A program made the translations under genes and the position numbers. Below are positions 54,081-63,498 of a stretch of DNA of 64,000 nt, one piece after another. The stretch is from Leptospiraceae bacterium (lineage in GTDB: Bacteria; Spirochaetota; Leptospiria; Leptospirales; Leptonemataceae): contig BPKM01000003.1 in assembly GCA_026005135.1 (NCBI GenBank), forward strand, positions 62,001 through 126,000. The letters are read 5' to 3'. Numbering within the stretch: position 1 is the first letter of the stretch; every line of letters begins with the position of its first letter. The notes under the pieces were generated by a model, which saw only the letters and a program-made list of their open reading frames with translations, was not told the origin of the DNA and did not search any database.

Positions 54081-54207
54081 AGAGGAATATATTCTGTTTA
54101 TCGGAATTTATAGAATAAGTTAAGAAAAAAAGAATTAAATCAAAAAAAAATAAATTATTATAGAGTATATAGAGTTGATATAAACCTAAAAGTAAATGAG
54201 GAAAAAA

Positions 54208-55078
54208 TTATTTAATAATGCCATATTTTTTTAGCTCTTTTTTGGATAAACCTGTAGCTTCTATAATAATATTTATATCTATTCCTTTTTTAACTAACTT
54301 TTTTGCTGTTTCTATTTTTGCTTTTAGTTGTCCTTCCTGTAATCCTTCTAATTTTCCTTCAAGTTTTCCTTTTTGTATGCCTTCCTGTAAGCCTTTTTCG
54401 TAGTGTGGTTTTACTAAGTCAGTAATATCAGCTTCGTAAACTTTTGGCATTTTAATACCCTCTGGTAATTGTTTCTCGAAATTACTATATCTAACATAAT
54501 ACATTTCCTGTAATAATGCAATCATTTTTTTATCTTTAATGGGAATTAGTTTTATATTTTTTAGACCTTCTTTTAATTTATTTTGATTAGCGAAGATATA
54601 GAGATATTCTATTTCGTAGTTATGAATATCAAGTTGGTTAATTTCGATAAAATAGATATTTAATAAATCATTATGAAATTTATAAAGACCATCTTGTAAT
54701 AAAATGGCATGTTTATTTAATAGATTTTTGAATGATTTAGTAAAGTCTGGTGTTATAAGAGTAATGGTAGTATTATTAAGGTTAGCGGATTTTTCTCTAT
54801 TACAGAAGCCAGTGAGGTAGATAAATAGGTCGTTAAAATCTTTGATGGTAGGGTTTATCTTTTTCGGATTTAAAAGATATAATGTTGAATAATTTAAAAT
54901 ATTTAAATAATTCTAATTTTTTAGTATCTGGATTTTTAATGATAATGATATCTGCTTTTTTTGGTAGTTTAAGAATTTCGTATTCGGTGATGACGTTGCA
55001 GTTTAGTAGTTCAAAGAAGTTTTTGGTTACGATTTTAAAGAATTCATCGTATTTTAGAGTAAATTTATGTTTTGGCAT
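54208..55078 (-). pseudogene. PD-(D/E)XK (Rpn/transposase-like) nuclease gene, frameshifted
   Basis: From ATG 55078 the protein reads MPKHKFTLKYDEFFKI, LKLPKKADIIIIKN and LFNIISFKSEKDK, then hits a frameshift at about 54851-54866. In the next frame it continues NPTIKDFNDLFIYLTGFCNREKSANL through LPEGIKMPKVYEADITDLVKPHYEKG to a repeated coiled tail (GLQEGIQKGKLEGKLEGLQEGQLKAK) and ends ELKKYGIIK. LPKKADIIII and the FKS segment correspond to the PD-(D/E)XK core of the Rpn/DUF4351-type nucleases. One indel breaks it. It lies inside the duplicated region; see segments A and B. Confidence 0.8.
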
Positions 55079-55110
55079 AGAGGGATATATTTTGATTATC
55101 GGAATTTATA
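54999..55110. repeat. Segment B': second copy of a 112-bp block (nuclease 5' end)
   Basis: Matches 54001-54112 (segment B) in the same orientation with few substitutions. It spans the nuclease start codon and its upstream region. Confidence 0.9.
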
Positions 55111-55141
55111 ATGATATATATGAAAAAAAAAGATAATAAGT

Positions 55142-55347
55142 TGCCAGAAATTCAATTTATTAAAAGAGAAATAACTAATAAGGCAAATCAATATAATTTT
55201 CCTATAATTGATTTTTATAATGATAAAATTATAAATTGCAATGATTATTACGATACAAGCCATTTATCTGTTTCGTGTTTTCTTGATGTTTTAAAGATAT
55301 TATTAAATATCATTAAAGAATTGGCTGGGTAGGGTTAAATTTTAATT
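55142..55347 (+). repeat. Segment A': 206-bp direct-repeat copy
   Basis: Second copy of segment A (53670-53876). In this copy the DUF1574-like coding part is an open remnant without its gene start (about 55142-55332 on the plus strand). The last bases are the genuine 3' end of the five-GAF cyclase gene. Confidence 0.92.
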
Positions 55348-58300
55348 CATGCTTATAAACAAATTTAGCTCCTTTTTTTAATTTTTTATATAGTTCTAAA
55401 AATCTTTCATTGGGGACAAAGCCATCTTCGTCTTTACTTAACTTGGGATGAATTCGTTTTAAAAAGAACATATCAATTTTCCCACGGTTTTTTACATCAT
55501 ATTTACCTCTATATTCACATTTAAAAAAGTATTTTACTTTTTCATAAGTAGAACGAGAAATATTAATTTCGTAAGGTAAGCTTGATGATTCTAATCTTTG
55601 TGCAACATTAACAGCATCTCCCCATACATCATAAGCGAATCTTTCTTTTCCAATAATACCAGCAACAACTATTCCCGTATTTATTCCAATTCTAATATCT
55701 AAGGAGGGTATATTTTTCTCTTGTCTAAGCTTGTTTGTTTGTATTGTAAAATTTCTAAGTTCAAGTGCTGCAAGACAGGCATCAACTGCATGGGTATAAT
55801 TATCTTCTGGTATTCCACCTACTGCCATATAAGCATCACCAATTGTTTTTAATTTTGTTAAATTATTTCTTGTAATAATTTCATCGAATTGATGAAAATA
55901 TCCATCTAATACTTCGATTAAATCCTCAGGTGATATTTCGCTTGCGTATTTTGTAAAACCAACAAAATCTGTAAATAGAACTGTTGCATTTTTATATAAT
56001 CGAGGCTTTACATAACCTTTTTCTTTTAATTCATCAGCAACTTTCTTAGGTAATATATTTAATAATAAATTATCTGATTTTTGTTTTTCTTCTTCAATTT
56101 GTTTTCTTAAATAGGAATTATAAATAGCACCAACAATCTGAGAGCAAAATGCTTCTATTGAACGAATTGCATCAATATTTAGATAAACATTTTTTTCATA
56201 ATTTGTAAATGCTAAAATACCAATTACTTCATTTTTTAAAATTAAAGGAACATATAATACCCATTTTAATTTTGTTATTTTTATTAAATCTTCATCAATT
56301 TTTGCTCCTTTATATTCTGGATCTATTCTTTTTAGATATAAATGTTTTTTTCTTTGTATGGTTCTATAAATAGTTCCGAGATTTTCATCAATGGGATGTT
56401 TAAAATTAGATAAATATTCAAACATTTCTTTTGGTATTTCTATAACATTTTTAGAAAAAGAAGAAGTTTTAATAAGGTTTTCTTTTTTATCAATTAATAA
56501 AAGCCATCCAAATTGTAGTTCATATTGTTTTCTTAAATAATCAAAAATATTTTGAATAATTGTTTCAAAATCTTCTTCTTCTATAATCTGTCTTGTAAAT
56601 TCATTGAGTTTTTGAAGTTCTTTTTGTGCCATTTCGGTTTTTTGTTTTTCTTTTTGCAATTGTTCTAATAAATAAGAAGTATATAAAGCACCTGCGATTT
56701 GATCACAAAAATATTGAATAGATTTTAATTTATCTAATTTTAGATGAACGGTTTTTTCATAGTTAGTAAATGCTAATATTCCAATTACTTTATCCTGTAC
56801 AATTAATGGCATATGTAAAAGCCATTTTAATCTAAGCATTTCTATAATAGTATGATCCCAATAGGAACCTTGAAAACTATCAAAAATTTTTGGTGCATAG
56901 AAATATTTTTTCTTTTTATAGGTACGATATAATGTACCTGCCGTTTCGTTTAAGGGGGCATTAAAATTTTTTAAAAATTCCTGAATAAATGGTTCTAATT
57001 GATTGAAATTTTTAGAGAATGATAAACTTTTAAATGCTTTTTCTTTTTCATCAATAAAAATAAGCCAACCAAATTTCAAATCATATTTTTGATTAAAATA
57101 ATCAAAAATATCTTGAATGATTTCTTGAAAATCTGTAGAAGAATTAATTTTTTTGGTAAATTCATTTAATTTTTCTAATTCTTGTTTGGTGGCTTCTAAT
57201 TGTAATAAAGATTTTTCTAATTCAAATTGTTTTGTTTCTAACTCGTCTATTAAAAGTTTATTTTTTAAAATAGAAGCAAATTGATCTACAAATATTTTTA
57301 TTAATGTTAATTGAACTTTACTAATTTTTAATTCTTCTACGAAATGAGAAAAATCTAAGGTACCAAGTAATTCATTAGCAGCATACAAAGGAAATACCAT
57401 TAATGATTTCATTTTTAATAATTTTTGATTTTCATTTTCTATAGAAGAAGCAGAAGTCTTTAATTTTGGTAAATAAATAAATCGTCTTTTTATACAACAA
57501 GAAGCATGTATTCCTTCTGGAGGATCTAAGGGTATAATATTACTTTTAATTTTCTTAAGAGTTTCTGGTTCATATAGATGTGTAAAATTTGCATCAGTAA
57601 ATATTAATTGATTTTTTGTTTTATCGTATCGAAAAAATAAATAATAACGAATAGAAAAATGTTTTGTTAAAAATTCTATCATATAATTTAATATTTGTTT
57701 TATATCATAAGTTTGATTCATTAAAGAAATGGTTTCATTCATAGAAAGAATGATTTTATTTCTTTCGCTAATTTCTTTATTTTTAATTTCTAACTGATTT
57801 TTTTGATTCTGAATTTCTTCTATTAATAAAAGATTTTTTAAAATCGATGCAAATTGATCAATAAAAATTTTTATTAATGTTAATTCAACTTTATTGATAT
57901 GAATAGGTTCATGTATATGAGATATATCAAATGTACCAATTATTTCATTACCAACAATTAAAGGAAAAATTAATATAGATTTCATTTGCATAATTTGTTG
58001 ATTTTGATTTTCTACCTCACATTCCGTTTTACGATTCAGCATATTAGGTAAATAAATATATCGATTTTTTTTACAGGCAAGGCTATGAATACCATTTCCT
58101 TTTAAAATGGGTATTTTATTATTTTTAATAATATTCCATTTTTCTTTTTCTAATAGAGATTCACCATTTGTATAAGAATAAACTAACCAATCATTTTCTT
58201 TATCATAAAAATATAACATATAATATTTAAGATTAAAATGTTTATCTAAGAATTTTATAACATGATTAAGAATTTCACGAATATTCTGGCTTTGTAAAAT

Positions 58301-59635
58301 TAAAGATAAAACATCATTCATTTCTAAGATAAATTTATTTTTTTTAGAAATTTCTTTATTATATTCTTCTAACTGAATTTTTTGTTTTTGTATTTCCTGA
58401 ACAAATAGATAGTTTCTAAAAAGCTGAGCAAAATATTGTACAAAAATATTTAGATTTAAAAATTCTTCTCTGGATAGATTTAATGGTTCATCAGCATGAG
58501 TTATATCTAAAAAACCAAATACTTCATCCTGATAAATTAAAGGAAATACAATTAATGATTTTAAATTTAATTTTTTAACTAATTGATTTTCAAATTCGTA
58601 ATTGGATTTTTTAAAATTTTTTAAATAAATTGGTTTTTTATGATGAAAAACACCATAATGGATTCCTTTCTGCTTTAAATCAAAAACATCTACCCCTTTA
58701 GTCATAAATTCAAATTGTTCAGGTGTTAATTTTTTATTTAGATTACTATTAAAAAAATAAGCTTCCTGTTTTTCTTGATCAATTGTCATTAATACAAAAT
58801 ATTTAATACCAAAATTGATTTCTAAATGATGGGCAATTTCATCTAATATAAGATTAAAATCGGATATAGAAGAAATCTTTTTAGATAATTCTAAGAGGGA
58901 TTCATATAATAAGTTTAATTTCTGTAATTTTTCTTCTTGTTCTTTTGTTGTTTCGTATTGTTGCTCAATTTCTTCTTTTGCCTGGGTTAATTCTTCCTGT
59001 AAATTAAGAAGTTCATTTCTTTGTTCTCCCAATTCATAGTTCAAAAATAAGCTGTAAGATAAAGAAAAAAATACCATAACAATGGGTATAATAAAAGGAT
59101 CAGAGTTTAGATTTTCTACAACAAAAATATCGCCAGCAAAACCTAAGAATAAAATAAATATTCCTAAAAAGCGTATTTTAGCATATTTTTCTTTTAGAAA
59201 AAAATAAGAAAAAGTTATATATACTAAATATAAAGAAACAATCAACCCAGCTATATGATAAAAAATTCGATATTCGATATAATATTTTCCAGGTATAAAA
59301 AGTAAAATAATAAAAGGAATAGAATAATAAGTAATAAACTTAACAACAAAAGGATGAAATTTAGTTTTAAAAAATTCATAGCAAAAAATAATAAATAAAG
59401 GAAATCCTCCATAGTAGGTTAAATGATCAATGCGTAAAAGAAAATCATTTTGATTAATATCTCCAAAAAAATATTCAATTCTAAGTAAGCTTCTTATTGA
59501 TACATTAAATACTACAAGTGCAAGAAATAATACTGGTTTTTTATTCCTGATAATACCGGATATGATTAAAAAATACATCGAAAATAAAATAAGTATGATT
59601 GTTGAGGATAAATTAATTATGTTTATTAAATCCAT
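55313..59635 (-). CDS. Large adenylate cyclase with N-terminal membrane domain and five GAF-like modules
   Basis: The 1440-residue protein has an N-terminal membrane domain (about seven helices in residues 1-205), a coiled coil, then five consecutive GAF-like modules at about 235-410, 430-615, 630-810, 830-1015 and 1030-1200. These share motifs such as KSLMVFPLYAANELLGTLDFSH and KWLLHMPLIVQDKVIGILAFTNYEK. The class III catalytic domain follows: VLFTDFVGFTKYA (metal), NNLTKLKTIGDAYMAVGG (metal Asp and ATP-selecting Lys), GRIGINTG-like RIGINTGIVVAGIIG and VWGDAVNVAQRLES. Lys together with Asp in YDVWGD favours ATP. The product should be cAMP, under multi-ligand GAF control. Its C-terminal codons are duplicated with segment A. 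Confidence 0.9.
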   Translation of the reverse strand: MDLINIINLSSTIILILFSMYFLIISGIIRNKKPVLFLALVVFNVSIRSLLRIEYFFGDINQNDFLLRIDHLTYYGGFPLFIIFCYEFFKTKFHPFVVKFITYYSIPFIILLFIPGKYYIEYRIFYHIAGLIVSLYLVYITFSYFFLKEKYAKIRFLGIFILFLGFAGDIFVVENLNSDPFIIPIVMVFFSLSYSLFLNYELGEQRNELLNLQEELTQAKEEIEQQYETTKEQEEKLQKLNLLYESLLELSKKISSISDFNLILDEIAHHLEINFGIKYFVLMTIDQEKQEAYFFNSNLNKKLTPEQFEFMTKGVDVFDLKQKGIHYGVFHHKKPIYLKNFKKSNYEFENQLVKKLNLKSLIVFPLIYQDEVFGFLDITHADEPLNLSREEFLNLNIFVQYFAQLFRNYLFVQEIQKQKIQLEEYNKEISKKNKFILEMNDVLSLILQSQNIREILNHVIKFLDKHFNLKYYMLYFYDKENDWLVYSYTNGESLLEKEKWNIIKNNKIPILKGNGIHSLACKKNRYIYLPNMLNRKTECEVENQNQQIMQMKSILIFPLIVGNEIIGTFDISHIHEPIHINKVELTLIKIFIDQFASILKNLLLIEEIQNQKNQLEIKNKEISERNKIILSMNETISLMNQTYDIKQILNYMIEFLTKHFSIRYYLFFRYDKTKNQLIFTDANFTHLYEPETLKKIKSNIIPLDPPEGIHASCCIKRRFIYLPKLKTSASSIENENQKLLKMKSLMVFPLYAANELLGTLDFSHFVEELKISKVQLTLIKIFVDQFASILKNKLLIDELETKQFELEKSLLQLEATKQELEKLNEFTKKINSSTDFQEIIQDIFDYFNQKYDLKFGWLIFIDEKEKAFKSLSFSKNFNQLEPFIQEFLKNFNAPLNETAGTLYRTYKKKKYFYAPKIFDSFQGSYWDHTIIEMLRLKWLLHMPLIVQDKVIGILAFTNYEKTVHLKLDKLKSIQYFCDQIAGALYTSYLLEQLQKEKQKTEMAQKELQKLNEFTRQIIEEEDFETIIQNIFDYLRKQYELQFGWLLLIDKKENLIKTSSFSKNVIEIPKEMFEYLSNFKHPIDENLGTIYRTIQRKKHLYLKRIDPEYKGAKIDEDLIKITKLKWVLYVPLILKNEVIGILAFTNYEKNVYLNIDAIRSIEAFCSQIVGAIYNSYLRKQIEEEKQKSDNLLLNILPKKVADELKEKGYVKPRLYKNATVLFTDFVGFTKYASEISPEDLIEVLDGYFHQFDEIITRNNLTKLKTIGDAYMAVGGIPEDNYTHAVDACLAALELRNFTIQTNKLRQEKNIPSLDIRIGINTGIVVAGIIGKERFAYDVWGDAVNVAQRLESSSLPYEINISRSTYEKVKYFFKCEYRGKYDVKNRGKIDMFFLKRIHPKLSKDEDGFVPNERFLELYKKLKKGAKFVYKHELKFNPTQPIL

Positions 59636-59788
59636 GGTTTATTACTATATATAGTTATTATCTTAATTTATCAATAAAAATTTTACGTATATGTTTAATT
59701 TTTTAAAAATTGTATTTATAAAAAAATAAAAAAATATCAAAACATAAAAAGAATTGCATTTTAATAAAAATAAATTTTAAGGGGGGAT

Positions 59789-60325
59789 ATGACGTATGAA
59801 AAGAAATTTGTTATTGGAATAATTGGTCCAAATCAATCTTTATGTACAAAAGAAATTTATGATTTTGGTTTGATTCTTGGTAGACGTCTTATTGATGATG
59901 GTTATATGATTGTTTGTGGGGGAATGTTTGGTTTTATGGAAGCAGTATGTAGGGGAGCTAAAAATTCGCCTGTATATACTTATGGAAGTACTATAGGAAT
60001 TATACCATCAGTCGAAAAAAAATTTGCCAATCCCTATTGCGATATTGTAATTCCAACAGGAATGGGATTAGCGAGAAATGTTTTAGTTGTTAATACAGCA
60101 GATGTTATTGTTGCAGTAAGTGGCGGGGCAGGTACATTATCGGAAATCTCTTATGCTTGGCAAACAGGAAAAGAAATACTATGTTATACCGGGTTTGATG
60201 GTTGGGCAAAAGAAATGGCAAATAAATCCTTAGATAGTACACAGCAAAGAAAATTAATCGCAGTACATAGCTTAGAAGATATTTTATCTCAATTAAGAAA
60301 AATATTATACAAAGTTGGTATATAG
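59789..60325 (+). CDS. SLOG/LOG-like TIGR00725-family protein
   Basis: A strong GGGGGG ribosome-binding region precedes ATG 59789. The 178-residue Rossmann-like protein shows FVIGIIGPNQSLC, a nucleotide-binding loop, CGGMFGFMEAVCRGA (GG..GxM) and VAVSGGAGTLSEISYAW (the PGGxGTxxE-type motif of LOG and lysine-decarboxylase-like proteins). Members bind nucleotides or cytokinin-like ligands; TIGR00725 proteins have unproven function, some DprA-like. It is upstream of trhO with a 43-bp gap, same strand. Confidence 0.85.
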   Translation: MTYEKKFVIGIIGPNQSLCTKEIYDFGLILGRRLIDDGYMIVCGGMFGFMEAVCRGAKNSPVYTYGSTIGIIPSVEKKFANPYCDIVIPTGMGLARNVLVVNTADVIVAVSGGAGTLSEISYAWQTGKEILCYTGFDGWAKEMANKSLDSTQQRKLIAVHSLEDILSQLRKILYKVGI

Positions 60326-60368
60326 ATAATATTCTTGCAAATAGGCAAATTTTTATTTTTATGTCAAT

Positions 60369-61169
60369 ATGCATATTTTACAATATTATCAGTTTGGAAA
60401 TATACCAGAAAATCAATTAGATAATATAAAAGAGTGGTATTATAAGAAATGTTTAGAATATCAATTAAAGGGATTAATATTATTAGCACCAGAAGGTATT
60501 AATTTATCAGTAGCTGGAACCAAATTTTTATTAGATGATTTTTTAAAAGAATGTTATAAGGCACCTTTTCCTTTACTACCAGAAACAAGAGTACGTTTTA
60601 TGCCAACAGAAGTTCAACCTTATAAAAAGATTGTAATTAAAATAAAAAATCAAATTATACCTTTTCCTGTCAAGATAAATCATAAATTAAATCAAGGAAA
60701 ATTTATTAAACCAGAAGAATTTCATCAATTAATGAAGGAAAATAAAGTTATACCTGTTGATACAAGAAATTATTATGAATGGGAAATAGGTACTTTTAAA
60801 AATGCTTTAAAGTTTCCTATAAGAAAATTTAGAGAATTACCTTCTCAATTAGATTGGTTTAAAGAACAATACGAAAAAAATAAAGATAAAATTATAGTTA
60901 CTTTTTGTACCGGTGGAATTCGATGCGAAAAAGTAGTTCCTTTTTTAGTAGAAAAGGGTTTTATGAATGTTTATCAAATAGAAGGAGGAATTTTAGATTA
61001 TTTTGAAAAATTTCCCGATGGTTACTGGGAAGGTGAGTGCTTTGTATTTGATGAACGTTATTCTATTTTGCCAGATTTTAAAAGAGGGAATGTTCGTCCC
61101 TGTAATTTTTGTGGTCAACCAATAATCCATCAAAGATGTGTACGATGTGGTAATATTCAGATTGCATAA
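60369..61169 (+). CDS. trhO: tRNA uridine(34) hydroxylase TrhO (rhodanese-like)
   Basis: The 266-residue protein matches the UPF0176/YceA family: the N-terminal domain with LILLAPEGINLSVAGTKFLLDDFL, then the rhodanese core VIPVDTRNYYEWEIGTFKNALKFPIRKFREL and the catalytic loop TFCTGGIRCEKVVPFL (active Cys in CTGGIRC), IEGGILDYFEKFPDGYWEGECFVFDERYSI, and a C-terminal CNFCGQP/CVRCG pair that may bind zinc. TrhO adds the 5-hydroxyl of ho5U34, the substrate of CmoB (1560-2480). The two genes together encode most of the cmo5U34 pathway. Confidence 0.93.
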   Translation: MHILQYYQFGNIPENQLDNIKEWYYKKCLEYQLKGLILLAPEGINLSVAGTKFLLDDFLKECYKAPFPLLPETRVRFMPTEVQPYKKIVIKIKNQIIPFPVKINHKLNQGKFIKPEEFHQLMKENKVIPVDTRNYYEWEIGTFKNALKFPIRKFRELPSQLDWFKEQYEKNKDKIIVTFCTGGIRCEKVVPFLVEKGFMNVYQIEGGILDYFEKFPDGYWEGECFVFDERYSILPDFKRGNVRPCNFCGQPIIHQRCVRCGNIQIA

Positions 61170-61181
61170 GGGGTTTTATTT

Positions 61182-62264
61182 ATGACATTACTTTTACAAA
61201 AAAAAGACAATAAAACAACGGAAATTTTAGAAAAAGCTCTTAATGGCGAAAGGATAACACCGGAAGAAGCTTATCTTTTATATATGGAAGGTGATTTTAT
61301 AGAAATGCAATATGTTGCTAAGGAAATTCGTAATAGGTTTAATAAACCTGGTATAGCAAGCTATACAGCATTTCGGGTGGTAAATTATACAAATTATTGT
61401 AATGTGGAATGTAGTTTTTGTTCTTTTATGGATGAAATCAACTCCAATCGTGGTTATGTTTTAACAAAAGATCAAATTCTAAAAAAGATGGAAGAAGCAA
61501 TTGCTATTGGAGCTAATCAGATGTTTTTACAGGGGGGAGTTTATCCAGATATTCCTTTTGATTATTATTTAGATGTATTACGAAGTGTTAAAGAAACCTT
61601 TGGTCGAGATATCCATATAAGAGGATTTTCGCCAGTAGAATTAATCAATATGGAAAAAATTACTGGTTTATCCTTAGAAGAAGTTTTAAATCAATTGAAA
61701 GAAGCAGGCTTGGATTCTGTACCAGGCGCAGGAGCAGAAATCTTAACAGAAAGAATGCGATATATTTTATCTCCTAAGAAAGCAAAGCCGGAAGAATGGG
61801 TTCGGGTAATGGAAACCTGTCATCGTATGGGATTAAAAGGTAGTGCTAATATTGTATGGGGTTCAGAAGAAACAAGATGGGAAGTAATTGAACATTTAAA
61901 TTTAATACGAGATTTACAGGATAGAACACATGGATTTTTATCGTTTATTCCCTGGACATTTCAGAAACAAACAAAAAAATTTTATGTAAGAAATGTACCA
62001 GCACAGGAATATTTAAAAGTTCTTGCCTTATGTCGAATTTTTTTTGATAATATTCCTCATATAGAAACAAGTTTAATGGTACTAGGACAGGGTGTAGGTC
62101 AGATTGCCTTACAATCCGGTGCTGATGATATATCTTCCATCGTAATAGAAGAAAATGTTTTAAAAAGTTATGGAATAAAAACAGAAGATAGAGTAAAGCA
62201 ATTTTTAATAGAAAGTGGTTTCTTCCCCGTAAAAAGAGATTTTAATTATAATTATTTTATATAA
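61182..62264 (+). CDS. mqnC: Cyclic dehypoxanthine futalosine synthase MqnC (radical SAM)
   Basis: The 360-residue enzyme closes the ring of dehypoxanthine futalosine in the futalosine menaquinone route. The radical-SAM motif is [15 protein letters not shown] (CxxxCxxC at about residues 73-80). Family sequence follows: [112 protein letters not shown] favours MqnC over MqnE. No other mqn gene is adjacent. It follows trhO by 12 bp, so it may be cotranscribed with that unrelated gene. Confidence 0.88.
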   Translation: MTLLLQKKDNKTTEILEKALNGERITPEEAYLLYMEGDFIEMQYVAKEIRNRFNKPGIASYTAFRVVNYTNYCNVECSFCSFMDEINSNRGYVLTKDQILKKMEEAIAIGANQMFLQGGVYPDIPFDYYLDVLRSVKETFGRDIHIRGFSPVELINMEKITGLSLEEVLNQLKEAGLDSVPGAGAEILTERMRYILSPKKAKPEEWVRVMETCHRMGLKGSANIVWGSEETRWEVIEHLNLIRDLQDRTHGFLSFIPWTFQKQTKKFYVRNVPAQEYLKVLALCRIFFDNIPHIETSLMVLGQGVGQIALQSGADDISSIVIEENVLKSYGIKTEDRVKQFLIESGFFPVKRDFNYNYFI

Positions 62265-62268
62265 AATC

Positions 62269-63360
62269 TTAGATAATTTTATAAATAAAAATACTTAATA
62301 TTGCAGATAAAGGCATGGTTATAAACCAGGAAAATAGAATTTCTTTTATTTTTTTCTTATTTGCTTGTTTCGTATAGAAACCTATACCGAATAAAGAGCC
62401 AATAGAAACATGAGTCGTTGATACGGGAAATCCGCCAATGCTTGCAAAAAATACAATTAATGATGTTGTTAAATTAGCAATCAATCCTTTCTGCGAATTT
62501 AATGGAGTGATATGTTTGCTGATTACAAATGCAACTTTTTTAGCATTCCATAATCCACCTAATGCCATTGCTATCCCAATAAATAGTAAATAATATTTTA
62601 CAGATAACATAGAAGATAATAGAATAAGACCAGCAATTTTAGGTGTATCATTTAATCCTCTGGAAAAACTAACAAAGCCAGCACTTAAAAAATGTAAAAA
62701 GGAAATAATATTATCTTTATGAATTTTGATGAAATAGTCTAAACTAGTTTTAGAAGAACAATTTATATAATGATCCATTCTAACAGTATAAATAGCATAA
62801 TTACAATTATTTGGATAGGTAGCTACTTGATATTTTTCTATACATATACATTGATTATTTAGAATAGGATTTAATTTTGTTTTAAGAAATTTAAAAAATA
62901 AATTTAAAAAATGTGTTACTGTTATAGCAATTAATGGACTTATAAGTAATGGTAATAAAAATTTATTTAATAAAAAAGATATCTTGATTTTCTTAAATAG
63001 TAATATTGATATCCCATAAATAGCTCCTATAATGCTATGTGTTGTAGAAACGGGAAAACCAGTAATTGTAGCAATTAATATGGTTAAACTTGAACCTGTT
63101 AGGATAGCATAAAATAAAGCTGAATTATTTAAAAAAGATTCTGGGAAGATTTTATATCCAGAAAAATTTTGTATTAATTCATTGGCTAAATAAATGGAAG
63201 ATAATGAACCAAAAAAAGTTGTAATTGTTGCCCACCATAAAGCATTAAAATAATTTGTCAAATTACTTCCATACAATGTAGCAACTCCTTTATAATTATC
63301 ATTTGCACCATTCCAATAAGCAAGAAAAAGAGTTAGAAAAAAAATCCCATAAAATTCCAT
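62269..63360 (-). CDS. PiT-family inorganic phosphate transporter
   Basis: The 363-residue permease has two homologous halves with signature motifs: NGANDNYKGVATLYGS and GFPVSTTHSIIGAIYGI in the first, GLNDTPKIAGLIL and GGFPVSTTHVSIGSLFGIG in the second. About ten membrane helices are visible. PiT carriers take up phosphate (often as a metal-phosphate complex) with protons or sodium. The second ND motif reads LNDTPK rather than ANDVAN, a common variation. It is unlinked to pst but complements it as the low-affinity system. Confidence 0.9.
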   Translation of the reverse strand: MEFYGIFFLTLFLAYWNGANDNYKGVATLYGSNLTNYFNALWWATITTFFGSLSSIYLANELIQNFSGYKIFPESFLNNSALFYAILTGSSLTILIATITGFPVSTTHSIIGAIYGISILLFKKIKISFLLNKFLLPLLISPLIAITVTHFLNLFFKFLKTKLNPILNNQCICIEKYQVATYPNNCNYAIYTVRMDHYINCSSKTSLDYFIKIHKDNIISFLHFLSAGFVSFSRGLNDTPKIAGLILLSSMLSVKYYLLFIGIAMALGGLWNAKKVAFVISKHITPLNSQKGLIANLTTSLIVFFASIGGFPVSTTHVSIGSLFGIGFYTKQANKKKIKEILFSWFITMPLSAILSIFIYKII

Positions 63361-63498
63361 AACAATGTTATCGTAAATTTTATAACGAAGTTACAAAAAT
63401 GATTTAATTATTTTGATATTATAAATCTAAAAAATATATCTCTTTTTGTTCATTGCTTTTTTTATTTACAAAGATTAAATATTTTAAATTTTGTTTCT

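Larger units (their letters stand above)
53846..54207. other. 362-bp gap within the rearranged locus
   Basis: Contains the end of segment A, the hairpin at 53913-53940, a truncated copy of the nuclease 5' end (53970-54112, overlapping segment B), and AT-rich filler before the nuclease pseudogene tail. Nothing else is recognisable. Confidence 0.7.

Noticed and set aside
54851-54866. Programmed frameshift in the nuclease gene, as in some transposases
   Set aside because: No slippery heptamer plus structure is evident, and a truncated second copy of the gene start lies next to it, which fits decay.
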